Assembly (NCBI GenBank): GCA_958296075.1
Contig: CATQHW010000004.1
Span: 124,001 to 188,000, forward strand
Source of the DNA: an uncultured Spirochaetia bacterium
GTDB lineage: Bacteria; Spirochaetota; Spirochaetia; SZUA-6; Bin103
Direction: 5' to 3'
Length of the DNA: 64,000 nucleotides
The notes beneath the pieces are model-generated. The model had not been told where the DNA came from and did not search any database. It worked only from the letters and a program-made list of their open reading frames with translations. Each line of letters begins with the position of its first letter. The first letter of the stretch is position 1. This document shows, in pieces, positions 34,664-44,700 of this stretch. The position numbers and the translations under genes were made by a program.

Positions 34664-36397
34664 ATGGGCGCGCTCGCGGCAGCGGTGACCGTCTTCTACT
34701 TGGCGCGTCTGATCGCTGGCGCCGAACCGGCTGCCCGCGTCGGCGGGACGCCGGCCGGCGCTCCGGTGCGGCCGCTCGACCGCGTGCTCATCGCCACGGC
34801 GGCAGGCGGGCTGCTCGCCGCCGGCTCGCTCCTGCTGCGCTGCATCGCGTACCGGCCGGCGTGCCGTATGGCGGCGCTGGCCGCCTTCAGCCACGCGGTC
34901 GCGGTCGCCGCGCGGCCGTTCTCCGCTGAGTCGGTGTTCAGCCACGCCATTGCGCAGAGCGGCATCTTCACCCCCAGCCTCCTGGTCCTGGCGGTGCTGG
35001 CGTTGCCGCAGCGCCGCTGGCCGCCGCGCGCGCGGGCGGCGGCGGCCGCCACCGGCATCGGGTTCTCCGGGCTGACGGCGGCGGTCCGGGTCGTCACCTT
35101 CTCGGCGGCGACCGGCGGCGATCAGGGCTGGCTGGCGCGCCATGAGCTGGCCGGCGCCGTCGCCGGCGGCGGCTCGGCGGTCGCGGTGGCTGCCGCCCTG
35201 GCCCTGTTGCTCGCGGCGTACCGGAGCCCGACGGCGGGAGGTGGGCGGGAAGCGGTCCTGTGGACGATCGGCGGAGCGTTGGCGTCGCTGCCCGCGTGGC
35301 TGCTGTTGCGGCTTCCGGCGCAGGCCGCCGATCGCGCGGCGGCAGGCGGCTTCTCGTGGTCGGCGGGGGCGGTCGCCGATCTGTTGCTTCTGCCCTTGCC
35401 GGTCTTCTTTCTGGTCGGTACCCAGCGCATTCAGAACGTCGATCAGCGCCGGGCGGCCAACCGGTTCGTGGCGACGGTCGTAGTCGTTGCGGTACTGTTC
35501 CTGTCCGTCGTGATCGTCGGCGATTACCCGCAGCGGCAGATCGTGGCCAGCTACGGGCTGGCGGATCGCGTCGCCGGATTTCTGGTGCTCGGACCGGTCT
35601 TCATCGCGCTGTTTGCGCTCCACGCCGTGCTGGTGCGGGCGTTCGATCGCGCCGGCGGGGCGGGGCGCGCACCGGCGCCGGCGTCCGGCGGAGCGGACGG
35701 CTCCCGCGGCGTGCGCGACGTGCGCATGTTGGCGCGAGCGCTGCATCGTTCGCTCGGCGGCTCGATGAGCGCGGCGGCGGGCGCCTTGCAGGCACTGGAG
35801 TCCGATCTGGAGGCGGAACGGGATAGCTCCCCGCAGACCGATGCCGCTCCGCGGCGGCTGCCGCGCGACGCCCTGGACAGCATCCGGGGGTTTCGGCAGA
35901 CGGCTCTGACCGCGCTCGCCGCGCTGCGGCGGCTCGATGCCGGCACCAGGGCCGGGAGCGCCGTAGTCGCCGTGCAGGTCTCCGATCTGTTCGCGGCGGC
36001 GTACCGGCGCGCCGTGCGAAGCGCCGACATGCGCGTGGTGCTGACCGGCGGCGGAGACCTGTTCGTGGCGTGCGACCCCGCGGAGCTGGCGCGGGCGGTG
36101 GCCGAGTTGCTGCTGAACGCGGAGGAAGCGGGCATTCGTCCGCGGGCGCGCATCGCCATGCGGGCGCGCGCGCAGGGCGGCGACGTCGTCATCGAGATCG
36201 AGGACTCGGGAGCCCGCCCGCTCGGCCCGGCCCGGTCGCGCGTGTTCGAGCCGTTCTACTCCACCAAGCCGGGCCATGATGGACTCGGCCTCTACATCAG
36301 CCGCGCGCTCATCGAGCACAACGGCGGCTCGCTGGTGCTGGAGCGGGGTACCGAGGGTACCTGCGCGGTCGTGACCCTGCCGGCGGCCCGCCCGTGA
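34664..36397 (+). CDS. Membrane histidine kinase (orphan)
   Basis: This is a probable two-component sensor. The N-terminal 320 residues are eight or so hydrophobic membrane segments without a recognisable periplasmic domain, resembling 7TM-type sensors. The C-terminal GHKL ATPase domain has an N box (ELLLNAEEA), a shortened G1 box (EIEDSGARPL), an F box (VFEPFYSTK) and a G2 box (DGLGLYISRALIEHNGG). The phospho-acceptor is not clear: the best candidate is the His in RALHRSLGGS (about residue 361), where no classical HExxN motif is present. ATG 34664 has AAGGAG 11 bases upstream. Earlier in-frame starts (GTG 34607, ATG 34610, GTG 34628) are possible but have poor ribosome-binding sites. No response regulator gene lies nearby. 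It overlaps rnhA by 4 bases. Confidence 0.75.
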   Translation: MGALAAAVTVFYLARLIAGAEPAARVGGTPAGAPVRPLDRVLIATAAGGLLAAGSLLLRCIAYRPACRMAALAAFSHAVAVAARPFSAESVFSHAIAQSGIFTPSLLVLAVLALPQRRWPPRARAAAAATGIGFSGLTAAVRVVTFSAATGGDQGWLARHELAGAVAGGGSAVAVAAALALLLAAYRSPTAGGGREAVLWTIGGALASLPAWLLLRLPAQAADRAAAGGFSWSAGAVADLLLLPLPVFFLVGTQRIQNVDQRRAANRFVATVVVVAVLFLSVVIVGDYPQRQIVASYGLADRVAGFLVLGPVFIALFALHAVLVRAFDRAGGAGRAPAPASGGADGSRGVRDVRMLARALHRSLGGSMSAAAGALQALESDLEAERDSSPQTDAAPRRLPRDALDSIRGFRQTALTALAALRRLDAGTRAGSAVVAVQVSDLFAAAYRRAVRSADMRVVLTGGGDLFVACDPAELARAVAELLLNAEEAGIRPRARIAMRARAQGGDVVIEIEDSGARPLGPARSRVFEPFYSTKPGHDGLGLYISRALIEHNGGSLVLERGTEGTCAVVTLPAARP

Positions 36398-36849
36398 CGA
36401 TCCACACCGACGGCGGCTGCCTGGGAAATCCCGGTCCGGGCGCCTGGGCGTACGTGGCGCAGACCGCCGGCGGGCAGGTGCGCGCGGCCGGCTACGCGGG
36501 CGATACGACCAACAACCGCATGGAGCTGGAGGCGGTGATCCAGGCGTTGAGGCTGGCCGGCGAACGGACGGACGGCAACGTGACGGTGATCACCGATTCG
36601 CGCTACGTGGAGGGCGGCATCGGCGAGTGGATCCGGCGCTGGGAGGCCAACGGCTGGAAGACCCGGTCGGGGTCGGCGGTCAAGAACCGCGATCTCTGGC
36701 AGGAGCTGCAGGCGCTGAAGCGGGCGCTGCAGGCGCGCGGCTTCCGGGTCGAGTTTCGGCGCGTGCGCGGCCACGCCGGCGTGGAGCTCAACGAAGCGTG
36801 CCACCGGCTGGTCACCAGCACGATCGCCGCCGGGCGGAAGGGGCGTTAG
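36394..36849 (+). CDS. rnhA: Ribonuclease HI with His in place of the fourth acidic residue
   Basis: This enzyme degrades RNA of RNA-DNA hybrids. The 151-residue product shows IHTDGGCLGNPGPGAW (catalytic Asp 6), NNRMELEAVIQAL (Glu) and VITDSRYVEGG (Asp), plus the basic handle region WIRRWEANGWKT and the catalytic His in RGHAG. The usual fourth acidic residue in the NxxCDxLA motif is replaced by His (LNEACHRLVT). As I recall, the corresponding E. coli Asp 134 to His change keeps activity, so the enzyme is probably functional. GTG 36394 overlaps the kinase stop. Confidence 0.93.
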   Translation: MTIHTDGGCLGNPGPGAWAYVAQTAGGQVRAAGYAGDTTNNRMELEAVIQALRLAGERTDGNVTVITDSRYVEGGIGEWIRRWEANGWKTRSGSAVKNRDLWQELQALKRALQARGFRVEFRRVRGHAGVELNEACHRLVTSTIAAGRKGR

Positions 36850-36929
36850 AAGCGCCGCCGCCGTTTCGCGCGCTCTCTGTCACGTGACGGGCGCCGTCAG
36901 GAGCGGCGTCCGGAGGAGAAGTCAGACAG

Positions 36930-38483
36930 ATGTTGGCGCGTGTGGCATGCCATGCCCCGATCGGCGTGGACGGCGTTCTGGTTACCGCGGAGGTCGACAT
37001 ACGGCGGGGCATGCCGGTCGTGGACATCGTCGGCTTGCCCGGAGGCGCGGTGCGCGAAGCGCGTGACCGCATCCGCGTCGCCATTCGCAACAGCGGCCTG
37101 TCATTTCCGGACGACCGCATCCTGATCAACCTGTCGCCGGCGGCCGTCCGCAAGACCGGCGCATCATTCGACCTGCCGCTCGCGCTGGCGGTGTTGGCCG
37201 CCTCCAGCCAGATCCCCTGGGACGACCAGGCGGAGATCATGGTGCTCGGTGAGCTGACCCTGCGCGGCGACGTGCGGCCCGTGCACGGGGCGCTGGCCGC
37301 GGTCGCCACCGGCTTGGAGCGCGGCATCGACCGCTTCGTCGTGCCGCGCGCCAACCTGGCCGAAGCGTGCGCCCTGGGGCGGGGAGCGATCGCCGGCGTG
37401 GAATCGCTGGCGGAGGCGGTCGGGACGTTCCGGGCGGCGCGGCCCGATGATTGGCCGCGCGCGGAGCCGCGGGGCGCGGCGGCGCCGGACGCTGCTGCGG
37501 CCGGCGCGCGGTACGGGGACTTCGCCGATCTGCGCGGACAGGACCGGCTGAAGCGGGCGCTGGAGATCGCCGCCGCCGGCCGCCACCACGCACTGCTGTT
37601 CGGGCCGCCGGGCAGCGGCAAGACCATGGCGGCGCGGCGCATGCCGGGGATACTGCCGCCGCTCACCGGCCGGCAGGCGCTGGAGGTGACCCGCGTGCAC
37701 TCGGTGGCCGGCGTCCTGGGCGCCGGCGCTTCGCTCATCACGCAGCCGCCGTTCCGCATGCCGCACCACAGCGCGTCGATGGAAGGGCTCATCGGCGGCG
37801 GCCGGATGCAGCGGCCGGGCGAGGTGTCACTGGCCCACGGCGGCGTGCTGTTTCTCGACGAGACGCCGGAGTTCCGGGCGGCGCTGCTGCAGGCGCTGCG
37901 CGAGCCGCTGGAGTCGGGCGAGGTGACGGTCGTGCGCGCCGGCTACTCGGTCCGCTACCCTGCCGGCTTCCAACTCGTCTGCGCCGCCAACCCCTGCCCG
38001 TGCGGCAATTTGGGACGCGACGCCGGGGTCTGCCTGTGCTCGCCAGCGGACGTGCATCGCTACTGGCGGCGGCTCGGCGGGGCGCTGCTCGACCGGATCG
38101 ACGTGCGCGCGCCGGTGTCGCCGCCGCGGCCGGCCGACCTGCAGGCGCCGGCGGCGGAAGGCAGCGCCCGGATCGCGGCGCGCGTGGCGGAGGCGGTGGA
38201 GCGCCAGCGCCGCCGCTATCGCGGCAAGGGGTGGGAGCGCAACGCCGGGCTGCCGGCCGGGGCGGTGGAAGTCCACTGCTCGCTCGACGCGGCCGGCCGC
38301 GCGGCGCTGCGCGACGCGGTGGACAAGCTCGGCCTGTCGGCGCGCGCCTATCACGCGATCGCGCGTGTGGCGCGTACCATCGCCGACCTGGAGCGCTCCG
38401 ACGATATTACGGTGGATCACCTGCTTGAGGCGGTGCAGCACCGGCGCTACGGCGACGGCGATCTGTGCTGGATCACGCTGTAG
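36930..38483 (+). CDS. comM: YifB/ComM-family Mg-chelatase-like AAA+ protein
   Basis: In Vibrio and Haemophilus ComM is a branch-migration helicase for natural transformation; elsewhere the role is less certain. The 517-residue protein has the N-terminal Lon-S5-like ChlI domain (IGVDGVLVTAEVDIRRGMP to DLPLALAVLAAS), Walker A FGPPGSGKTMAARR (about residues 224-237), Walker B VLFLDET, the ANPCPCG arginine-turn motif and the C-terminal MgChl-C helical domain. ATG 36930 has GGAGGAG 12 bases upstream. It is the last core gene before the defence island. Confidence 0.92.
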   Translation: MLARVACHAPIGVDGVLVTAEVDIRRGMPVVDIVGLPGGAVREARDRIRVAIRNSGLSFPDDRILINLSPAAVRKTGASFDLPLALAVLAASSQIPWDDQAEIMVLGELTLRGDVRPVHGALAAVATGLERGIDRFVVPRANLAEACALGRGAIAGVESLAEAVGTFRAARPDDWPRAEPRGAAAPDAAAAGARYGDFADLRGQDRLKRALEIAAAGRHHALLFGPPGSGKTMAARRMPGILPPLTGRQALEVTRVHSVAGVLGAGASLITQPPFRMPHHSASMEGLIGGGRMQRPGEVSLAHGGVLFLDETPEFRAALLQALREPLESGEVTVVRAGYSVRYPAGFQLVCAANPCPCGNLGRDAGVCLCSPADVHRYWRRLGGALLDRIDVRAPVSPPRPADLQAPAAEGSARIAARVAEAVERQRRRYRGKGWERNAGLPAGAVEVHCSLDAAGRAALRDAVDKLGLSARAYHAIARVARTIADLERSDDITVDHLLEAVQHRRYGDGDLCWITL

Positions 38484-38563
38484 GTGCGCCGGCCGGACGC
38501 GACCGCGCTATGATGCCGCGTGCCCATGCACCGCTGCGGCCGGCTTCGCCAGGCGGATACCGG

Positions 38564-40294
38564 ATGCTGACCAGACTTCGTATCAGAAACTTCAAACTGT
38601 TCGAGGAGGTCGACCTGGAGCTCAGCCGGCAGGTGGTGTTCGTCGGTCCCAACAACTCGGGCAAGACCACCGCCCTGCAGGCGCTCGCGCTGTGGGATAT
38701 CGGCCGCGCGCGCTGGCTGGAAAAGCGCGGCGACGGCGTCGGTCCGGCGCAGCGCCCCGGCGTCACCATCAACCGGCGCGATCTGATCGTCCTGCCGGTG
38801 CCGGCCGCCAATCTCCTGTGGCGCGACCTGCACCTGCGGATCGGCCGTCGCGAGAACGGCAAGACCCGCACCGACAACGTGCTGATAGACATCGCCGTCG
38901 ATGGGGTCCAGGGCGCCGGTTCCCCGAGCGGCTGGACCTGCGGTCTGGAGTTCGACTACGCCAACGAAGAGGCGTTCTACTGCCGGCCGCTGCGTCGCGA
39001 GGACGGCGGGCGCGTGCCGGTGCCGGCGGCCGCGCGCGGCGTGCGCGTCGCCTACCTGCCGCCGATGTCGGGGCTGGTGGCCAACGAGACGCGGCTGGAT
39101 CGCGGCGCCGTCAACGTCCGCATCGGCGAAGGGCGCACGGCCGAGGTGTTGCGCAACCTGTGTCACCAGATCGTCGAAGGCGCTGGCGGCAAGGACAAGT
39201 GGGAGCGGCTCGTCGAGCGCATCGAGCGGCTGTTCGGCAGTCGGCTCGATCCGCCGCGGTATCTACCCGAGCGCGGCGAGATCACGATGACCTACCGCAC
39301 TCGCGCCGGGGTGCGCCTCGACCTGTCGGCCAGCGGCCGCGGCGAGCAGCAGACTCTCCTGTTGCTCGCTCACATGACCGCCAACCCCGGCTCGGTGCTG
39401 CTGCTCGACGAACCGGATGCCCACCTCGAAACGATCCGACAGCGCCAGACCTATCAGATGCTGAGCGAGACCGCCGAAGAGACCGGCAGCCAGATCGTCG
39501 CCGCCAGTCACTCCGAGGTGGTCCTCAACGAAGCCGCCGGCCGTGACGTGCTGATCGCCTTCGTCGGCGCGCCGCACCGCATCGACCGCCGCGGCAGCCA
39601 GGCCGCGAAGGCGCTCGGCGAGATCGGCTTCGAGCATTACCTGCAAGCGGAAGAGCAGGGATGGGTCCTCTACCTGGAGGGATCGACCGACTTGGCGATG
39701 CTGCTGGCGCTCGCCCGTCGCTTGCAGCATCCGGCGGCGGCGCTGCTGGAAGCGCCCTACGTCCGCTATGTCGCCAACCAGCCGCGCAAGGCGAGCGACC
39801 ACTTTCACGGCCTGCGCGAGGCCAAGCCGGACCTGGTCGGCGTGGCGGTCTACGACCGGTTGCCGTCGCCGCCGCCTGCGGATGACCCCCACCTGCTGCA
39901 TCTGACCTGGACGCGGCGCGAGCTGGAGAACTACGTGTGCCGGCGCGACGTGTTGCTCGACTTCGCGGAAGCGGAGGGCCGGCGCCTCCAAGGCGCGCTG
40001 TTCGGCGCCGCGTGGCGGCAGCGGATGGAGCAGTGCATCGACGAGATCAAGCGGGCTCTGCAGACGTTGCGCGCCCCCTCACCCTGGGGGCCGGACGTCA
40101 AGGCCAGCGACGATTTCCTGGACCCGCTGTTCGCGCAGTTCTACGCGAGCTTGGAATCACCGAATCTGATGCGCAAGTCCGACTACCACCGTCTGGCCGA
40201 GTTCCTGGACGCCGGCGCCGCCGACGCGGAGATCACCGAGAAGCTCGACGCCATCGCCGGCGTCGCGAACCGCGCCCGCCCGCGCGAGCCCTGA
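38564..40294 (+). CDS. OLD-like AAA15 ATPase with TOPRIM-type C-terminal domain
   Basis: This is a probable defence nuclease with an SMC/RecF-like ATPase. In 576 residues the order is: MLTRLRIRNFKLFEEV start strand, Walker A GPNNSGKTT (about 26-34), an ABC-type signature region LSASGRGEQQTLLL, and Walker B VLLLDEPDAHLE (about 277-288). A TOPRIM-like segment follows, with an acidic EGSTDLAML (about 370-378), VAVYDRL and TRRELENYV, as in OLD-family nucleases. ATG 38564 was chosen because the family starts at this strand. It ends 22 bases before brxA on the same strand and has no gene partner upstream, so it is probably the first gene of the island. A -10-like TATGAT lies at 38510 but lacks a convincing -35. 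Confidence 0.78.
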   Translation: MLTRLRIRNFKLFEEVDLELSRQVVFVGPNNSGKTTALQALALWDIGRARWLEKRGDGVGPAQRPGVTINRRDLIVLPVPAANLLWRDLHLRIGRRENGKTRTDNVLIDIAVDGVQGAGSPSGWTCGLEFDYANEEAFYCRPLRREDGGRVPVPAAARGVRVAYLPPMSGLVANETRLDRGAVNVRIGEGRTAEVLRNLCHQIVEGAGGKDKWERLVERIERLFGSRLDPPRYLPERGEITMTYRTRAGVRLDLSASGRGEQQTLLLLAHMTANPGSVLLLDEPDAHLETIRQRQTYQMLSETAEETGSQIVAASHSEVVLNEAAGRDVLIAFVGAPHRIDRRGSQAAKALGEIGFEHYLQAEEQGWVLYLEGSTDLAMLLALARRLQHPAAALLEAPYVRYVANQPRKASDHFHGLREAKPDLVGVAVYDRLPSPPPADDPHLLHLTWTRRELENYVCRRDVLLDFAEAEGRRLQGALFGAAWRQRMEQCIDEIKRALQTLRAPSPWGPDVKASDDFLDPLFAQFYASLESPNLMRKSDYHRLAEFLDAGAADAEITEKLDAIAGVANRARPREP

Positions 40295-40316
40295 CCGCCG
40301 GAGCCGTTCGAAGACC

Positions 40317-41222
40317 ATGCTGACCGGAGTTCGGCCGGGTGAGGGATCGATCGACGTTCCGGCCATCGATCCGCATCCGGCCGCCGGCGTGGTGGGGAAG
40401 GTCGACTTCGAGCCGGACCTCGTCGCCCTTCGCGCCGACCAGGCCGCGTTCTGGGGGTTCCGCGCCGGCGCACGCGGCACCCACACCAGCCGCACGATCA
40501 TGCTGCGGGAACTGTCACTCCTGTTGGAGGAGGCTCCCTCCGGCGCGTCGCGTGACGACTATACGCGTCTGGTCATCGACGAGAATTGCCTGGGCAAGCG
40601 GACCGCGGCGACGCGCAAGCTGTCGCTGCAGCGGCTGACCGAGTTGTACGGGCTCGACCGCCGGATGCTGCTGTTCCGGGTCCTCGGAGAGCTGTGGACG
40701 CACCACGAGTCGACCCGCCCGCTGCTGGCGCTGCTGCTTGCCCTGGCGCGCGATCCGTTGCTCCGCGCTACCGCCGCGGCGGTGCTCGGCTGCCCCTGCG
40801 GGGGCACGCTCTGCCGGCAATCGGTGACCGCCGCCGTCTCCCGGGCGGCCGGCGATCGCCTGAACCCGGACACGGTGGACAAAGTGGTGCGCAATGCCGC
40901 TTCTTCCTGGACGCAATCGGGCCATCTGCGTGGCACGACCAGCAAGGTCCGGCAGCGCGTGCAGGCGACGCCGGCCGTTACCGCGTACGCGCTCCTGCTC
41001 GGATTCGCGGCCGGCGGGGCTGGCCAACTCCTGTTCGAGACTCCCTGGTGCGCCGTGCTCGACGCTGAGACCGGCGAGCTCATGGAGCTGGCGGCGGCCG
41101 CGAGGCGGATCGGGTTGCTTGACTTGAAGCAGTCCGGCGCGATGATCGAGGTATCCTTTGGCGCCATGTTGGCGCGCACGAGCGGGGGGCACGTCCGTGG
41201 GGCGTATCGACAAGCTGGCTGA
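40317..41222 (+). CDS. brxA: BREX protein BrxA (DUF1819)
   Basis: This is the first core gene of a type 1 BREX antiphage system. The 301-residue product has the DUF1819 features: SRTIMLRELSLLLEEAP, then YTRLVIDENCLGKRT, LQRLTELYGLDRRMLLFRVL and LLALLLALARDPLLRATA, a helical DNA-binding-like fold. BrxA is small and DNA-binding in studied systems, but its exact role in exclusion is unsettled. It overlaps brxB by 26 bases, and only 22 bases separate it from the OLD-like gene. Confidence 0.9.
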   Translation: MLTGVRPGEGSIDVPAIDPHPAAGVVGKVDFEPDLVALRADQAAFWGFRAGARGTHTSRTIMLRELSLLLEEAPSGASRDDYTRLVIDENCLGKRTAATRKLSLQRLTELYGLDRRMLLFRVLGELWTHHESTRPLLALLLALARDPLLRATAAAVLGCPCGGTLCRQSVTAAVSRAAGDRLNPDTVDKVVRNAASSWTQSGHLRGTTSKVRQRVQATPAVTAYALLLGFAAGGAGQLLFETPWCAVLDAETGELMELAAAARRIGLLDLKQSGAMIEVSFGAMLARTSGGHVRGAYRQAG

Positions 41223-41751
41223 GCGCTACCGCAGCTACATCGCGCTGCCGTGGCAGAAGGACTTGGCGGGCGCCCAGCGCACGCTATTCATCGTCTACGA
41301 CCAGAGTGACGAACGGCGGCTGCGGGCACGCAAGGAGCTCTTCGAACTCGCCACCAGGGAGGCCGAACATCGCTGGCTGGAGTGCGATCTGACCGCCGCG
41401 TTCGCGGAGTGGATGGCCGGGATCGAGTATCGCGAAAGCTACTTCGAGGCCCCGGAAGACCTGGAGCTCAAGCTCGAAGAGGACTTTCCGGAGCACGTGG
41501 CCAGCCGGGTACGCACCGTTCTGCAGGCGCCGGAGGCGGACGACGGCTCGGTCACCGGCGTGTACGGCATCGCGTCGCTGTTCGGGTTCCTGCGCTTGTC
41601 CGAGCTGATGAGGGCGGTGGAACAGGACGTCAAGGGCCGCATCGCGGTGTTCTTTCCGGGCGAATACGAGGACCGCAACTACCGGCTGTTGAGCGCCCGG
41701 GACGGCTGGAACTACCTGGCCGTCCCGATCACCGCGCAGGACGAACAGTGA
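41197..41751 (+). CDS. brxB: BREX protein BrxB (DUF1788)
   Basis: The second BREX core gene. GTG 41197 lies 7 bases after a GGGGGG ribosome-binding run and starts VGRIDKLAERYRSYIALPW. The 184-residue protein carries the DUF1788 pattern: RTLFIVYDQSDERRL, WLECDLTAAFAEWMAG, YRESYFEAPEDLE, VYGIASLFGFLRLSELM and RIAVFFPGEYEDRNYRLL. The family is needed for type 1 BREX function, with an unresolved biochemical role. It ends 10 bases before brxC. Confidence 0.92.
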   Translation: MGRIDKLAERYRSYIALPWQKDLAGAQRTLFIVYDQSDERRLRARKELFELATREAEHRWLECDLTAAFAEWMAGIEYRESYFEAPEDLELKLEEDFPEHVASRVRTVLQAPEADDGSVTGVYGIASLFGFLRLSELMRAVEQDVKGRIAVFFPGEYEDRNYRLLSARDGWNYLAVPITAQDEQ

Positions 41752-41761
41752 GCAGGCGGGC

Positions 41762-44700
41762 ATGAAGAACCGGGACATCTACCAGCGGGATCCCGCTGCG
41801 ATCTCGCTGCTGAACAACGGCGTTGCCGCCATGACCGACGCCGCGACCGCAGACGAGCGCCGCACGCTGCGCTTCGAGCTGAACCACTTCGTGTGCGACG
41901 GCCAGTATCGCCGCGGGCTCGTGCGCATCCTGGATTCCTACCTGACGCACCAGGGTCAGCCGGAGCAGCCGGCGGCGTGGATCAGCGGCTTCTTCGGCAG
42001 CGGCAAGTCGCACCTGGCGAAGATGCTGCGCTTCCTGTGGACGGACTACACGTTCCCCGAGGATGGCGCCAGCGCGCGCGGCGTGGCGCCATTGCCCGAC
42101 GACGTGCGGGAACTGCTCGCGGAGGTCTCCACCCTCGGCCGGCGCGGCCGGGGGCTGCATGCCGCGGCGGGAACGCTCGGCTCCGGCGCCGGAGACAGCG
42201 TCCGGCTCGCGTTGCTCGGCATCGTGTTCAAGTCCGCGCACCTGCCGGCGAGCTTCCCGCAGGCGCGGTTCTGTCTCTGGCTCAGAAAGAACGGCATCTA
42301 CGATCAGGTGCGGAACGCGATCGAAGCCGCAGGACGACAGTTTCGCCATGAGTTGAACGACCTGTACGTGAGTCCGGTAATCGCCCGCGCTCTGCTCGCC
42401 GCCGATGCGAACCTCGCGCGCGACGAGCGGGACGTCCGAGCGGTGTTGCGCAGCCAGTTTCCCAGGCCGCCGGACATCACTACCGACCAATTCGTCGACG
42501 CGCTGCAGGACGCGCTGGCCCCCGGCGGGGCGCTGCCTCCCACGGTGATCATCCTCGACGAAGTCCAGCAGTACATCGGCGACGACACCAACCGCTCCTA
42601 CGTCGTGCAGGAGGTGGTCGAGGCGTGCAGCAAGCGGTTCGGCGACCGCCTGCTGTTCGTCGGCACCGGGCAGACGGCGCTATCCGGGACGGCAGCGCTG
42701 CACCGCCTGCAGGGTCGCTTCGCCGTCACCGTAGAGTTGTCCGATACCGACGTCGAAACGGTGATCCGGCAGGTCGTGCTGGCGAAGCGCCAGGACCGGG
42801 TGGGGGTGGTCCGCGCGACCCTGGAGGCCAGCGCGGGGGAGGTGGCCCGCCACCTGACCGGCAGCCGCATCGGCCCGCGCGCCGAGGATCAGGCGATCCT
42901 GGTGGACGACTACCCGCTGCTGCCGGTCCGCCGGCGCTTCTGGGAGCACACGCTGCGCGCGGTCGACCGCGCCGGCACCGCCGGTCAGCTCCGCACGCAG
43001 CTCCGCATCGTCTACGACGCCATCCGCCACACCGCCGGCGAGCCGCTGGGCAGCGTGGTGCCGGCCGACTTCCTGTTCGACGAGCAGGCGGCCAGTCTGC
43101 AGCAGTCCGGCGTGCTGCTGCGCGAGCTGCACGAGACCATCGTCAGGCAGCGCGCGGACGGCACCGCCGGTGGCGTCCTCAAGTCGCGGCTGTGCGCACT
43201 GGTGTTCCTGATCCGCAAGCTGCCGCGCGAAGCCGGGGCCGACATCGGCGTGCGCGCCACCGCGGAAGCGCTGGCCGACCTGCTGGTGCAGGACCTTGCG
43301 ACCGACGGCGCGACGTTGCGCGGGCGGCTGCCGGCGCTCCTGGACGAACTGGTCACGGCGGGCACGCTGTTGAAGCTCGACCAGGAATACGGCCTGCAAA
43401 CCCGCGAGAGCAGCGAATGGGAAGCGGAGTTCCGCAACCGCCGGCAGCGGCTCGCGGGCGATCTGACCGGCATGAGCAACACCCGCTCCAAGCTGCTCGG
43501 CGCGGCGGTGCAGGAGGCGGCAAGTTCGGTGCGGCTTACGCACGGAGCCTGCAAGGAACCGCGCCGGCTGGCACTGCACTTTGGCTCCGACCCGCCGCCG
43601 GTGAGCCACGACCTCCCGGTATGGATACGCGACGGATGGGGCGCCAGTGAGAGCGCCGTGCTCGCGGATGCGCGCGCGGCGGGGCTGGACGACCCGGTGA
43701 TCCACCTGTTCGTACCCAAGTCCGGCGCTGACGCGTTGGCGCGCCTCATCGCCACTCGCGGCGCCGCTCGCGAGACGCTGGACTACCAGGGCGTTCCTTC
43801 GGGGCCGGAAGGCATCGAAGCGCGCCAGGGCATGGAAACGCGCCTCGCGGAGGCGGCGAACAACCTGCGCGTGCTGGTAGGCGGGATCGTCGACGGCGCG
43901 AAGGTGTTTCAGGGCGGAGGCAACGAACGGCTGGAGGCGAGCCTGGCCGCCAAGGTGCGGGAGGCCGCGGCCGCCTCGCTGGATCGGCTGTTCTATCAGT
44001 TCAAGGACGCCGACGACGGCCGTTGGCCCAGAGTCATCCAACGCGCCCGCAGTGGCGCGGACAGTCCCTTGGAGGCGTTGGACTTCGGCGGCCGGACCGA
44101 GGACCATCCCGTGTGCGCGGCGGTGCTGTCCTGGGTAGGTTCCGGCAAGCGCGGCAAGGACGTGCGCGCCCACTTCGCGGCACCACCCTACGGCTGGCCG
44201 CGCGACGCCATCGACGCGGCGCTGATCAGCCTGTTCGGGACCGGGCATCTGCGCGCCACCGCGAACGGCGTGGCGCTGCAACCGCGCGCGCTCGATCAGG
44301 CGAGGGTGTCGAGCGCTGACTTCCGAGTCGAGAGCGCGACCGTCGACACGCGCCGGCGCCTGCAGGCGCGCAAGCTGTTTCAAAGCGCGGGGCTCGACTG
44401 CAAGCCGAATGAGGAGGTCGAGGCCGCCGGTCGCTTTCTGGCCACGCTCCTGGAGCTGGCGGATGGCGCGGGCGGCGCTGCGCCGCTGCCCGCCCGGCCC
44501 GATACCAGCCACCTCGCGGAGCTCCGGTCCCGCGCCGGCAATGAGCAACTCCTGGCCGTGCTCGACCGGTATGACGAGCTGGCCGCGAATCTGGCCGACT
44601 GGACCAGGTCCGGCGAGCTTGCGGCCAAGCGCCTGCCGGCGTTCGGGCGTTTGCAGACGCTGGCCCGCCACGCGGAGGACTTGGACGCCGCCCGCGACGC

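Noticed and set aside
38484-38563. Promoter for the defence island in the 80-base gap after comM
   Set aside because: TATGAT at 38510-38515 looks like a -10 box, but no acceptable -35 box lies 16-18 bases upstream, so it is not listed as a feature.
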